A stretch of DNA of 64,000 nucleotides from Planctomycetota bacterium (GTDB taxonomy: Bacteria; Planctomycetota; SZUA-567): contig JAGUZQ010000121.1 in the NCBI GenBank assembly GCA_020060765.1, positions 1 through 64,000 on the forward strand, written 5' to 3'. A program made the position numbers and the translations under genes. Position 1 is the first letter of the stretch, and each line of letters starts with the position of its first letter. Positions 1 to 8,988 of this stretch are shown here, in pieces. A model generated the notes under the pieces. That model saw only the letters and a list, made by a program, of their open reading frames with translations, was not told the origin of the DNA and ran no database searches.

Positions 1-10
1 AAAATAAGTT

Positions 11-139
11 CCCTCGCCCCCTGAGGGGGAGAGGGTTAGGGTGAGGGGGTCACCTATGATCGTCGATTTCCGGTTCGCGAAGCATAATTTGCGGAAACCA
101 CTCACCCCGACCCTCTCCCCTTGTCAGGGGCGAGGGGGA
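11..139. repeat. Inverted-repeat intergenic element, family C, copy 1
   Basis: Two G/C-rich arms, about 11-48 and 101-139, are near reverse complements of each other, built on CCCTCGCCCC / GGGGCGAGGG and GAGGGTTAGGGTGAGGGG. About 50 bp lie between them. A degenerate relative occurs at 32340-32411 and a half-site near 28197-28225. It looks like a small non-autonomous palindromic element. No coding potential is evident. Confidence 0.75.
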
Positions 140-191
140 TTTTAATGCGATAGCCCTGGCGCAGTGGCTTTACCATTGTCGGAGCTGCCTT

Positions 192-1397
192 ATGCCTGGT
201 TCTGCGTTGCCTTTTCCGCCCCGGGACAACGGGGAGATTGCCCGTACGCCGGAACGCTATCTCCTGCGCGGCAGGAAAAAACTGTTGGCGCGTTTGATTG
301 ACGTGGTTGGCAATACCGCATGTTTCTGCGGCAGGCTGTTCAGGCCGGTATCCGCTTTCGACGTGGGAAAAGTCGGACGGATTCTGGTAATCAAACTCGA
401 CCACATCGGCGACGTCATCATGGCTACGTCTTTTCTGCTGGAGTTGCGTCAGCATTTCCCCGAAGCACAAATCGACGTCATGGCAAAGCCTTCGTGTGTC
501 GCTCTGCTGAAATACAATCCCGCTGTCGATAATATAATTCCGTTCGCGGCCAAATGGAGCATGCGCCAGACCGACGGCGACGACAAGCGCGAATTTACCG
601 CGCATCTTTCGGAAAAATACGATCTGGTCTTCAGTATGCGCGGCGACCTGCGGGAAAATTATCTCGCGTGGCGGATCGGCGCGCCCTGGCGGGTAGGTTA
701 TGCGATCCGGGGCGGAGATTTTTTTCTTACCCATGTGGCGGCATACGACACTAATATTCATCAGACCGACCGCGACCGGGAGTTGTTTTCCTGTCTTGGT
801 CTGCCGCAAAAAGAAAAACCGCTGCCCCGAATTTTTCTGCAGGAAGAGGAAACACAGCAAGCCGCCGAATTCCTGCGTAAAAGCGGAGTTGATCTCAACC
901 GATCCATGATTGTCATTGCGCCGCAGGCTGCCAGCGTGCTGAAGGCCTGGCCGGTGGAACGCTTTATCCGCGTCGCGCAAGCGATGCAAAACCCGCAGGC
1001 AAGCGTGGTGTGCATGTTGCCGCCTGAAGGGGAGAAAATCAGGCGCGAATTCGCGGAAAAGGCTCCCCACGTCATTTTGCCCGAGCCGGTGGATTTGCGC
1101 ATTCTCGCCGGAATTTTTTCCCACGCGCAAGTCGTGATCTGCAACGATTCCGGGCCGATGCACCTGGCTGCGGCGGTGGGGACAAAAGTAGTAGCTGTTT
1201 TCGGCGCAACCTGCGACGACATCACCGGCCCCCCGCCGGGCTGCGGCCAGGTGCTGGCGCCAACCGAAAACCGCCCCCGCTGGTATGCCGGAACTCCCCC
1301 GCCGCCGGAAGATGATTGCCTGCGCGCACTGGAATCTGTTTCGGTAGAAAGCGTGGTCGCGGCGGCGGAAAATATCTTGCGGGAAATTAAAAATTGA
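192..1397 (+). CDS. Glycosyltransferase family 9 (heptosyltransferase-like)
   Basis: 401 aa. GT9 enzymes transfer ADP-heptose or related sugars to the LPS core on the cytoplasmic face of the inner membrane. The N-terminal Rossmann strand and donor loop read RILVIKLDHIGDVIMAT (about residues 59-75). The C-terminal nucleotide-sugar motif is CNDSGPMHLAAAVGT (about 315-329), the classical GT9 signature. The first about 55 residues are an extension ahead of the usual start. The acceptor cannot be read from sequence. The gene stands alone after a repeat element, and the -35 box of a strong promoter overlaps its stop codon. A second GT9 lies at 55261. Confidence 0.88.
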   Translation: MPGSALPFPPRDNGEIARTPERYLLRGRKKLLARLIDVVGNTACFCGRLFRPVSAFDVGKVGRILVIKLDHIGDVIMATSFLLELRQHFPEAQIDVMAKPSCVALLKYNPAVDNIIPFAAKWSMRQTDGDDKREFTAHLSEKYDLVFSMRGDLRENYLAWRIGAPWRVGYAIRGGDFFLTHVAAYDTNIHQTDRDRELFSCLGLPQKEKPLPRIFLQEEETQQAAEFLRKSGVDLNRSMIVIAPQAASVLKAWPVERFIRVAQAMQNPQASVVCMLPPEGEKIRREFAEKAPHVILPEPVDLRILAGIFSHAQVVICNDSGPMHLAAAVGTKVVAVFGATCDDITGPPPGCGQVLAPTENRPRWYAGTPPPPEDDCLRALESVSVESVVAAAENILREIKN

Positions 1398-1421
1398 CAA
1401 TGTCCGCGCCGTCAGTATAAT
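1394..1421 (+). promoter_or_regulatory. Consensus sigma-70 promoter
   Basis: TTGACA at 1394-1399 and TATAAT at 1416-1421 with a 16-bp spacer match consensus in both hexamers. The -35 box overlaps the TGA stop of the GT9 gene (1395-1397). It points at the ABC permease/SPFH run and would give an untranslated leader of about 270 nt. Confidence 0.75.
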
Positions 1422-1697
1422 TCATTACATATATATTTTTCCATACATACCATCATACTATCATATTCGCGTTGGCCATTTTTTTAGGAGTCGAGAGAGG
1501 TATACTTTTATAAAGTGGAAGTCTGCCTGTTATCATACCATAATCTCTCCGACCCGCGTTCCCGGCCTGATACCTGCTTTTTATATCAAATGATACTGTT
1601 TGATCGTCTTTGAATGACGATAAACAGCGAGTAGGAGCAGCGAAACTACAGGTTTCGACAAAAAACAGTCAGCTTTCGACAACAGCGGAGAACCGAG
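1422..1697 (+). promoter_or_regulatory. Untranslated leader with strong hairpin
   Basis: This 276-bp gap follows the promoter and has no convincing ORF. At 1596-1627 the arms CTGTTTGATCGTC and GACGATAAACAG form a 12-bp stem with one bulged G and the loop TTTGAAT. No U-tract follows, so it is not a simple terminator. Two TTTCGACAA repeats lie near 1654-1683. The leader could be regulatory, but no known riboswitch was recognised. Confidence 0.45.
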
Positions 1698-2756
1698 TTG
1701 GGTCAGTTGTTCGCTATTATCAGAAACACCGTGCTGGAGACTATCCGCCAGCCGGTCTACGCCCTGGTCACGGTTCTGACCTGCGGGGTGATTGCCTTGT
1801 CGCCCGCGTTCGCCGCGCATATCTATACTTTCGGCGCAGGCAGCGGCATGGAACATTCCGCCGAACGGATGGTGGCGGATCTGGGACTGTCCACCGTTTT
1901 GATGGCCGGGTTGCTGCTGGCGGTTTTTTCCACCGCCAGCGTCATCAGCCAGGAAATCGAAAACAAAACCGCCTTGACCGTACTCTCCAAAAGCATTCAC
2001 CGCTCCACCTTCATTTTCGGCAAATACCTGGGAGTCTCGGTCGCAATCGGCCTGTCTGCCCTGACCGCGACCATGACGCTGCTCCTTACTATCCGCATGG
2101 GCGTGGCGGTGGCGGTAAGCGATCCTATCGACATGTGGGTACTGGCGGGAATGCTGCTGGTTTTTATCCTGGCTGGAATCGTGGCGACTTTCCGTAATTA
2201 TTTCAAAGGCAAGCCGTGGATCGGCTCGTTTATCGTCTTTTACATTATATTTATGTTTGTCCTGTTTGCCGGATTTTCCCTGATCGACAAGGAACACAAT
2301 CTGCTGTTTCTGGCAACGACAGATGGTGAAAATATCATGAGTCCCTCGCGCATCGTCTCCTACGACTGGGAAGTGGCGCGTGCGGCGCTGCTGACGTTGG
2401 AAGCGGTTTTCATCATGGCGGGAGTGGCGGTCGCGGCCAGCACCCGGTTTTCCACCGGCGGCAATTTTTCGGTCTGCATTATCGCGTTTCTCGGCGGGCT
2501 GACTTCGGAATTCGTGAGGGCGAAAGTTGCGACTCTGGTGGCGCAGGAAAAATTATGGTCTTCAGCTTTGCCGCTGGCGAAAACGTGGCAGGCGCTGGTG
2601 CCTGATCTGCAAACTTTCTGGATGAGCGACGCGTTGACGCGCGAGATGCCGATCCCGTTTGATTATATGTTACAGGCGACCGCCTACGCTGGTTGCTATA
2701 TTCTGGCGATGCTGTTCGTGGCGGCGTTCATGTTCGAGAAACGGGAAGTGGCGTAA
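1698..2756 (+). CDS. ABC-2 type transporter permease
   Basis: 352 aa, TTG start preceded by GGAG seven bases upstream. Several hydrophobic segments fit an ABC-2 type permease: about residues 20-42, 70-95, 115-140, 150-170, 180-200, 230-255 and 325-345. Its N-terminus (GQLFAIIRNTVLETIRQP) resembles that of the permease at 13240 (GPLWAIARNTILMTVRRR), suggesting paralogous subunits. No ATPase is adjacent; the nearest candidate partner is the ATPase at 12101. First gene of the long + strand run, with the next gene's ribosome site overlapping its stop. Substrate unknown. Confidence 0.8.
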   Translation: MGQLFAIIRNTVLETIRQPVYALVTVLTCGVIALSPAFAAHIYTFGAGSGMEHSAERMVADLGLSTVLMAGLLLAVFSTASVISQEIENKTALTVLSKSIHRSTFIFGKYLGVSVAIGLSALTATMTLLLTIRMGVAVAVSDPIDMWVLAGMLLVFILAGIVATFRNYFKGKPWIGSFIVFYIIFMFVLFAGFSLIDKEHNLLFLATTDGENIMSPSRIVSYDWEVARAALLTLEAVFIMAGVAVAASTRFSTGGNFSVCIIAFLGGLTSEFVRAKVATLVAQEKLWSSALPLAKTWQALVPDLQTFWMSDALTREMPIPFDYMLQATAYAGCYILAMLFVAAFMFEKREVA

Positions 2757-2770
2757 GGAGGGAAATAAAA

Positions 2771-4609
2771 ATGTCGGGCAGGACAATGTTGTTAGCGTGG
2801 GTAGCGGTGTTGAGCTGCTGCCTGGGGGCGCGGGCGGAAGAGGCGCAGTTCGAGGGGAAGATCAGCGAGGTCACGGTCTACACTTCCGGTACGGCTGGAG
2901 TAGTGCGCAGAGGGGAGATAAATTTGCAGGCGGGGCGTAATGTTATCAGAAGCGCGCCGCTGCCGGAAAAGGCCGACCCCAGCAGCATCCAGGTTAAGGT
3001 AGGTGGCGGAGCGAAGGTGGAGGCGGTCGAGACGCGGCGTTTGCTGGTGGACGAAAAAATAATGGAAGGCAAGCGCGCGGAACATCGCGAACTGCTGCGG
3101 CGGGAAGAAGACAAACTGTTTGCCGCGCAACAGGAACTACAGGCGATTAACGAGAAAATGCAAAGCCGCAACGAAACGCTCGACCTGCTGAACAAGATAC
3201 GCCAGCAGGCCGCGCAGACGGCGGGACGGGAAATGACTATACAGAAGATGAATGTTGAGGACTGGGAAAAAGCGGTGCAATTTGCCGAAAGCCGTTCGGT
3301 TCGGGCGCGGGAGGAATTGATCAGCTTCGCCCGGGAACAACGCGAAGCGGGGCGGAAACTGGAAGAAGTGCAGCGGGCTTATAACGAAGCGCAAAACAAG
3401 TACCCGAAGGAGATTTACGAAATCCGCGCCTTCGTCACCGTGGCTTGCGCGCAAGCGGTCGAGGCGCCGCTGGAGGTTACATATAATGTAAATGGCGCGA
3501 CGTGGGAACCGAGTTACCGCGCCGGGGCTGATCTGAAAAATAAAAAAGTGACGCTGGAGGTGTTTGGCTCGGTCAGTCAGAATTCGGGCGAGGACTGGAA
3601 CAATGCAACCCTCAGCCTCTCCACCGCCCGCCCCGACCTCGGCACCGATGTGCCAGTGCTTAATCCGTGGTATATTCATGTTCATCCCGGACAAGTTGCG
3701 CGTAACGACCATCGTAACATAACGAGCGGCCTTAATACTCTCAGCTTCGGACTTAATGCGCCGATTCAACAAGTAGAACCTTCTCCCAAAGAGGAGGAAG
3801 ACGATTACGAAGACGCTCCTGTCACCTCGGTCGAAAGCGGCGGGATGGCGACGGTGTTTACCGCGCAGGCTCCGGCTGATATTCCCTCCGACGGGCAGAT
3901 GCACAAGATTCCGGTCGGCATAATCCGGTCGCCTATCACGATCGAACATTATTCGATTCCGAAAATTCTGCAACACGCCTTTATCTCGGCGGAGACAGTC
4001 GAAAAAACTCCGTACCCGCTGCTGCCGGGAGTCGTGGACGTGGTGGTGGGAGATTCGTTTGTCGGCCGCGGCATGATGAAACTGACTGCGCCGGGCGCGA
4101 AGATCAAACTCGGCCTGGGCATCGACGAAACGGTCAAAATCTCGCTGCGTCTGCTGGAAGACCGGGTCGACCGCAAGCGTCGCGGCGACCGGGTGGCGAC
4201 TACCAACGTGTTCGAGATCAATGTCACGAGCTACTCGACCGAGGAAATCACGCTTAACATCATCGACCAGTTGCCAGTGTCCAAGTCCGGCGAAGTCAAG
4301 ATCGACTACGGTCGCGAAGCCAGCCGGGCGCTGCGCGGCGCGGAATTCCCGGGTCAGTTGAAGTGGGTGCGCAACCTCACGCCCAAGGGAACAGACCGCA
4401 TCGAATTCGACTTCGTGATCGAATATCCGGAACATCTGCGGCAGGCGTTGGATTCGAAGGGAAATAGCGTTCAGACATATGATATTGATAATGTATTGCA
4501 AATGGAGATTTCCGATCACAACGAAACTAATAACGGAAAAGTCTATAATCAGCCCAGATTCGAAAAACGACGGGAACAGCGGGCGGTGACAAATAAGTGC
4601 AAGTTTTAG
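2771..4609 (+). CDS. Exported DUF4139-family (MuiA-like) protein
   Basis: 612 aa from the ATG at 2771, chosen because AAGGAGG sits nine bases upstream and the protein then begins with a clear signal peptide (hydrophobic MLLAWVAVLSCCLGARA, cleavage near residue 22). An N-terminal beta domain (DUF4140-like, about 25-95) is followed by a long coiled coil (about 100-220) and a large beta-rich DUF4139 domain (about 225-600). This matches the mucoidy-inhibitor MuiA family, whose biochemical role is unsettled. An acidic low-complexity stretch (KEEEDDYED) lies near residue 340. Likely periplasmic or envelope-associated. Confidence 0.8.
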   Translation: MSGRTMLLAWVAVLSCCLGARAEEAQFEGKISEVTVYTSGTAGVVRRGEINLQAGRNVIRSAPLPEKADPSSIQVKVGGGAKVEAVETRRLLVDEKIMEGKRAEHRELLRREEDKLFAAQQELQAINEKMQSRNETLDLLNKIRQQAAQTAGREMTIQKMNVEDWEKAVQFAESRSVRAREELISFAREQREAGRKLEEVQRAYNEAQNKYPKEIYEIRAFVTVACAQAVEAPLEVTYNVNGATWEPSYRAGADLKNKKVTLEVFGSVSQNSGEDWNNATLSLSTARPDLGTDVPVLNPWYIHVHPGQVARNDHRNITSGLNTLSFGLNAPIQQVEPSPKEEEDDYEDAPVTSVESGGMATVFTAQAPADIPSDGQMHKIPVGIIRSPITIEHYSIPKILQHAFISAETVEKTPYPLLPGVVDVVVGDSFVGRGMMKLTAPGAKIKLGLGIDETVKISLRLLEDRVDRKRRGDRVATTNVFEINVTSYSTEEITLNIIDQLPVSKSGEVKIDYGREASRALRGAEFPGQLKWVRNLTPKGTDRIEFDFVIEYPEHLRQALDSKGNSVQTYDIDNVLQMEISDHNETNNGKVYNQPRFEKRREQRAVTNKCKF

Positions 4610-4642
4610 CTTCAAAACCAAAGTCATGAAGAAAGGTAGTCC

Positions 4643-6673
4643 ATGCCGACTGACGTGAACCAGAAAAGGCTTGATCCCAAGCGGGCGGAATTTGTCGCCA
4701 TGCTGGGGTTGATCCTGCAATTCGTGATGCTGCCGGTGACGGCGTTGCTGGCGGCGACTACCGCTTCCTCGGCGCTGGGCATGGCGCGGTGGCAGGTGGC
4801 TATCGGCATCATCTTCTGGGGGCTGTCGTGGCTGCATCTGAAACTGCGCCGCAACGCCCGGGAAGAAATTTACGAGCTGGAAGAAGCAGAACGCCGCCGC
4901 AAACGCCAGGGCATGGAAAGCCTCTTCGCCGGAGAAGCCGAGGCCGACGCGGCGCGCAACCTGAAACTGATGGATAAATATCTCGCGCCCGCGGCAAGCG
5001 TTTTTATCGCGCTGCTGTTCCTGCTGCCGGGATTACTGGTAGTTGCGCGGGCTTTGATCGAAAAGCGCGGCGTGTGGGACATCGTGTCCGAAACCGAGCC
5101 GCTGGCCGGCGAATACGCCTACGGCGCGGCGGTGGGGGCGATTTTCCTGGCGCTGGTGTCTTTCCTGCTGGGGATGTACGCGGCGGGGCTGGCGCGGGAA
5201 AAAGCGTGGAGTCTGCTCCGGGCGGGCGCGGGCAACATGCTCGCGTCTTCCGCGTTCCTGTTTCTTTCCGGCGTCGGCCTGGCGCTCAGCCACCGCGACT
5301 GGATTCAGGACTGGCCTGACCGTATTATCACGGCGGCGGTCTGGGTCTGGATCATCCTGCAGGCGGCGGAGATGATTATCAATTTCGTGCTGGATTTCTA
5401 CCGTCCGCGTGTGGCGGGAATCGAAACCCGCCCGGCCTACGATTCGCGTCTCTCAGGATTGTTGGCCGAGCCGCAGGGGTTGTTCCATACTTTCGCGCAC
5501 ACGATGGATTACCAGTTCGGTTTCAAGGTTTCCGAAACCTGGTTTTTCCGGTTTCTGGAAAAGGCTTTCGCGCCGCTGATTCTGATTCAACTGATCACGT
5601 TTTATCTGCTGACTTCCTTTGTCGTGGTGCGACCAGGGCAGCGGGCGATTGTCGAGCGCTGGGGCGCGCCGCGCGGAGTGGCGCAACTGCCGACCGCAGA
5701 CGCGGACTGGGACAAACTCGCGCCGCCGCTGGGGCCGGGGCTGCACCTGAAATGGCCGTGGCCCATCGAAACCGCGCAGGTATACGATTTCTCCCGCGTC
5801 AATATCATGACAGTCGGCTACAAGATCCGCGACGAGCAGGAGGAAAAGGAAAAATCCGAAGCGTTGGCGGGGAAAATCGTCACCTGGGACATGGAGCACG
5901 TTTCGGACGAAACGAAATACCTGATGCCGCTGCCTGAGGAAATGGCTGACGGCGTGAAAACGGAAAGCGAAAAACAGAAAGCGGTGGATGTGCTGCTGCT
6001 GTCGGGCACCTTCGCGCTGGAATACACGATCGGCAATGACCGCCCCGGCGATCTGTACCGTTACGCCTATAAATACCGCGACGCGAAAGCCGCGTTGCGG
6101 GCGCTGCTGGAACGGGAAATCACTTCCTATCTCGCCGGAGCAGACTTCTGGGAACTGCTGGGGCGAAATCCAGAAAAAGCCCGGGTCGAAATGGAACGGA
6201 ATATGCGCGATATTTTGCGCCGGGAAAAACTCGGCGTCAACGTGGTACAGCTTAACCTGCATAACGTCCATCCCCCGGCTGGAGAAGTGGGCAAGGCTTT
6301 CCAGCAGGTGCTGGCCAGCCGCCAGGAAAAGGAATCACTGATCTACCGGGGTGAAATCGACCGCGCGAAAATAACGGGGCTGGCGCCCAGCGAAGCGGAT
6401 AAGATCGTGAAAGAAGCGGAAGGCTATCGCCAGCGGCGGGTGATGGTATCGCGCGGCGAAGCGGAGAATTTCGCCAGCCAGATGAAAGCCTCCGCAGCCG
6501 CGCCGGAAGCGTATCGCACGCGGATGCGGATGCGGACGCTGGAGGAAAGTCTGCAGGAGCCACGCAAGATCATCCTGCCGCGTGACGTGACGGTGGTGAT
6601 CGACGACGCGCAGCCGCTGTCGCCCGACATGATGGAAATCCAGAAAGACATCGCCGCAGAGGTGAACAAATAA
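4643..6673 (+). CDS. HflK-like SPFH protein with polytopic N-terminal domain
   Basis: 676 aa. The N-terminal about 260 residues hold five or six hydrophobic helices. Another membrane segment (about 315-335, ILIQLITFYLLTSFVVV) leads into an SPFH/Band-7 domain that opens VVRPGQRAIVERWGAP. The C-terminal about 170 residues are charged and helical, as in stomatin-like oligomers. HflK normally has one membrane anchor, so the polytopic region is an added module. First of three consecutive SPFH genes (4643, 6846, 7786) that probably form a hetero-oligomeric membrane assembly. In E. coli HflK/HflC bind FtsH; no FtsH is encoded here. Confidence 0.82.
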   Translation: MPTDVNQKRLDPKRAEFVAMLGLILQFVMLPVTALLAATTASSALGMARWQVAIGIIFWGLSWLHLKLRRNAREEIYELEEAERRRKRQGMESLFAGEAEADAARNLKLMDKYLAPAASVFIALLFLLPGLLVVARALIEKRGVWDIVSETEPLAGEYAYGAAVGAIFLALVSFLLGMYAAGLAREKAWSLLRAGAGNMLASSAFLFLSGVGLALSHRDWIQDWPDRIITAAVWVWIILQAAEMIINFVLDFYRPRVAGIETRPAYDSRLSGLLAEPQGLFHTFAHTMDYQFGFKVSETWFFRFLEKAFAPLILIQLITFYLLTSFVVVRPGQRAIVERWGAPRGVAQLPTADADWDKLAPPLGPGLHLKWPWPIETAQVYDFSRVNIMTVGYKIRDEQEEKEKSEALAGKIVTWDMEHVSDETKYLMPLPEEMADGVKTESEKQKAVDVLLLSGTFALEYTIGNDRPGDLYRYAYKYRDAKAALRALLEREITSYLAGADFWELLGRNPEKARVEMERNMRDILRREKLGVNVVQLNLHNVHPPAGEVGKAFQQVLASRQEKESLIYRGEIDRAKITGLAPSEADKIVKEAEGYRQRRVMVSRGEAENFASQMKASAAAPEAYRTRMRMRTLEESLQEPRKIILPRDVTVVIDDAQPLSPDMMEIQKDIAAEVNK

Positions 6674-6823
6674 AGTCTCCAGTTGACAGTCTCCAGTGCT
6701 GGTTTGCGGGAGAATGTTCGGGGCAGGAGGAAGGAAAAGATTTACGAGAGTGATTCGGCGCTTAGGACAGCGCCCCATAAATAGAGGAACAATCTGGAGA
6801 CTGTAAACTGGAGACTGGAGACT
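6674..6823. repeat. Inverted-repeat element, family A, copy 1
   Basis: 150 bp between two SPFH genes. The left arm AGTCTCCAGTTGACAGTCTC (6674-6693) is the reverse complement of the right arm (6794-6823, CTGGAGACTG repeated). The core is unrelated to the core of the copies at 31441 and 44138. It ends about 10 bp before the ribosome site of the HflC-like gene. Confidence 0.75.
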
Positions 6824-6845
6824 TGACTTCGCAGGAGACTGAAAA

Positions 6846-7784
6846 GTGAAAAAGATTTTTCTGACGCTGGTAGTGGCCGCCGCACTGGTAGTGGGACTGT
6901 TCCTCTACACCGTCTGCTTCACCGTGCAGGCCGGCACGAGTTCCGCCGTCTACACTCTCGGCGCGATTACCGCCGTCCGGGACGAACCCGGATTTTACCT
7001 GAAATGGCCGTGGCCGTTCCAGTCGGTGGAGACGGTCGACACCCGCGTGCGGATGCTGGAGGTGCCGGGCAAGGAACAGCAGACCAGCGACCAGTACAGC
7101 GTCATCGCCTCCGTCTCGGTCGGGTGGCGGGTGCGCAATTCACAAAAGGACGTGGTGAATTTTCTCACCAAGATGAAGAACGAGGAGGAGGCGCGAAAAA
7201 ATATCATGAATCGCGTGTTCGGCGCGCGGCAAAGCCTGATTACAGAAACCAAACTGACCGACATCGTCTCCACCGAATCTTCCCAGCGGGAGGCGTATGA
7301 GAAATTTGAAGCCCGGCTGCAGGAAAAGGTACAGCGGGAACTGGACGCGGCGGCGGCGGATTACGGCATCGAAATCGCTCTGCTGAAAATCAAATCCATC
7401 GCTCTGCCGGAGGAAGTCACGCAGAAAGTGACCAGCCGCATGGTGGACGAGCGCGGGCGCATCTCGCAGCGCCTCCGTTCCGACGGCGAGAACGAGGCGG
7501 AGAAAATCCGCAACCAGGCGAAACTCGAACGCGAGATTCTGCTGAGCCAGGCCGAGGAAAGCGCGCGCCGCATCCGGGGCGAGGGCGACGCGCAGGCGGC
7601 GGAGCATTATCGCTTGTTCAAGAAAAATCCGGAACTGGCGAATTTCCTGCGCCGGCTCGACGCCCTGAAAGAAATTCTGAAAAAACGTTCAACCATCGTG
7701 TTGCCTGCCGACCGGCCGCTGGACGGGCTGCTGGAAAATCCGCCGCAGGTGCCGGTGCGCCCGTTGGATAAAGGGGAAAAATAA
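6846..7784 (+). CDS. HflC-like SPFH protein
   Basis: 312 aa, GTG start with AGGAG eight bases upstream. One N-terminal membrane anchor (about 4-26) precedes an SPFH domain (about 28-220) and a charged helical tail with HflC-like composition (ARLQEKVQRELDAAAADYGI; GRISQRLRSDGENEAEKIRN). The motif GFYLKWPWPFQSVE parallels the upstream SPFH protein (GLHLKWPWPIE). Membrane-bound, bulk extracytoplasmic by family precedent. Two bases separate its stop from the next SPFH gene. Confidence 0.85.
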   Translation: MKKIFLTLVVAAALVVGLFLYTVCFTVQAGTSSAVYTLGAITAVRDEPGFYLKWPWPFQSVETVDTRVRMLEVPGKEQQTSDQYSVIASVSVGWRVRNSQKDVVNFLTKMKNEEEARKNIMNRVFGARQSLITETKLTDIVSTESSQREAYEKFEARLQEKVQRELDAAAADYGIEIALLKIKSIALPEEVTQKVTSRMVDERGRISQRLRSDGENEAEKIRNQAKLEREILLSQAEESARRIRGEGDAQAAEHYRLFKKNPELANFLRRLDALKEILKKRSTIVLPADRPLDGLLENPPQVPVRPLDKGEK

Positions 7785-7785
7785 G

Positions 7786-8988
7786 ATGGCAGAGACAGAT
7801 TCCTCCCCGCAGGAGCAACGCGAAGAACCTATTCCGGAAAAGGTGCATACCCACGCCCACGACGGTCACACGCACGAGGGGTGTCCCGCGTGCAAGCCGG
7901 TGGAGCCGCTCACCGCTGCGGAAGAGGCGGCGATTGAAGCTGATCCGGCAGCGCGCAGCCTTGCGCGGGCGCTTTCCACCAGCTTCGGTTTGTTGAAACT
8001 GGTGATGGCTACGTTACTGGTATTTTTCCTGCTGGACTCGCTGACCTATATCAAGCAGGGCAACGTGGGACTGGTGAAAAGATTCGGTCGGTATCTGCGC
8101 AATCCCGACGGCAGTTACCGCACCTTCGCTCCCGGCAGCCTGGTCTTTGTCTGGCCGGAACCGGTTGAAAAACTGGACGAGATCCTGCTTAAAAACCAGT
8201 TGCTGGAAATCGACGCCACCTATTGGCCGGAAGAAAAATCCCAGGGGCCGATTGATCAGAAAACCGGCCTGACTCCCAAGGAAAAACTCGCGCCCGGCAA
8301 GGACGGCTACAACCTCACCGGCGACCTGAACATTCTGCACACCCGCTGGAAAGTCGAGTACAACGTTTCCGATCCGGTTCGCTACCGGCTGGCGGCGGGG
8401 AATCCGGAAGAGGTGTTGCGGGCGCTGGTCTGCTCGGCGGTGATGAAAAACATGTCCGGTGTTTCGGTCGATGTGCTTTACCGCAATACCGACGACCTGT
8501 TCCGCAGCATCGGCAAGGATGTAAATGAGGCGCTGGCTGACGCGGAGGGTTCGCGCTGGGGTTTGAAACTGGTAAATATCACCAACGACGGCCTGCTGCC
8601 TCCGGGCAAGACGCAATCGGCTTTTAACGCCGTCACCAGCGCTGTCTCCGAGAAAAACCAGTCGGTCGACAAGGCGCGCGCGGAATACGCGAAAATCGTG
8701 AAGGAAGCCGATACCGAAGCCGACCGCATGGTGAAAGAGGCAAAAGGCTATGCGCGGACAGTGGTGGCAAAGACCAAGGGCGACGCGCAACGGTTGCAGG
8801 ATCTGCTGGAGAAATTCCCGGATGACGCGGAAGGATGTTACATCTATCTGCAGCAATACCGTTACGATCAGCTTAAGGAAATGCTGGCCGGGACGAAACA
8901 ATATCTGCTCAGACCCGGCAAGACCTGGTTCCGCATCGGTTCGACTCAGGACGAAATGACTTTGGACAACCCGGAGGAGGCTAAATGA
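7786..8988 (+). CDS. SPFH-domain membrane protein with His/Cys-rich N-terminus
   Basis: 400 aa. The cytoplasmic N-terminal tail carries HTHAHDGHTHEGCPAC (about residues 22-37), with five His and two Cys, a plausible metal-binding segment. A membrane helix (about 68-88) leads into the SPFH domain (from SLTYIKQGNVGLVKRFGRYL) and a charged helical region (about 285-345). The stop overlaps the ATG of the metal ATPase (ATGA), implying translational coupling. A link between the His-rich tail and metal transport is inferred from that arrangement. Confidence 0.82.
   Translation: MAETDSSPQEQREEPIPEKVHTHAHDGHTHEGCPACKPVEPLTAAEEAAIEADPAARSLARALSTSFGLLKLVMATLLVFFLLDSLTYIKQGNVGLVKRFGRYLRNPDGSYRTFAPGSLVFVWPEPVEKLDEILLKNQLLEIDATYWPEEKSQGPIDQKTGLTPKEKLAPGKDGYNLTGDLNILHTRWKVEYNVSDPVRYRLAAGNPEEVLRALVCSAVMKNMSGVSVDVLYRNTDDLFRSIGKDVNEALADAEGSRWGLKLVNITNDGLLPPGKTQSAFNAVTSAVSEKNQSVDKARAEYAKIVKEADTEADRMVKEAKGYARTVVAKTKGDAQRLQDLLEKFPDDAEGCYIYLQQYRYDQLKEMLAGTKQYLLRPGKTWFRIGSTQDEMTLDNPEEAK

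Noticed and set aside
3137-4837. 566-codon minus-strand frame opposite the DUF4139 gene
   Set aside because: Shadow frame; the plus strand has the signal peptide, coiled coil and family motifs.
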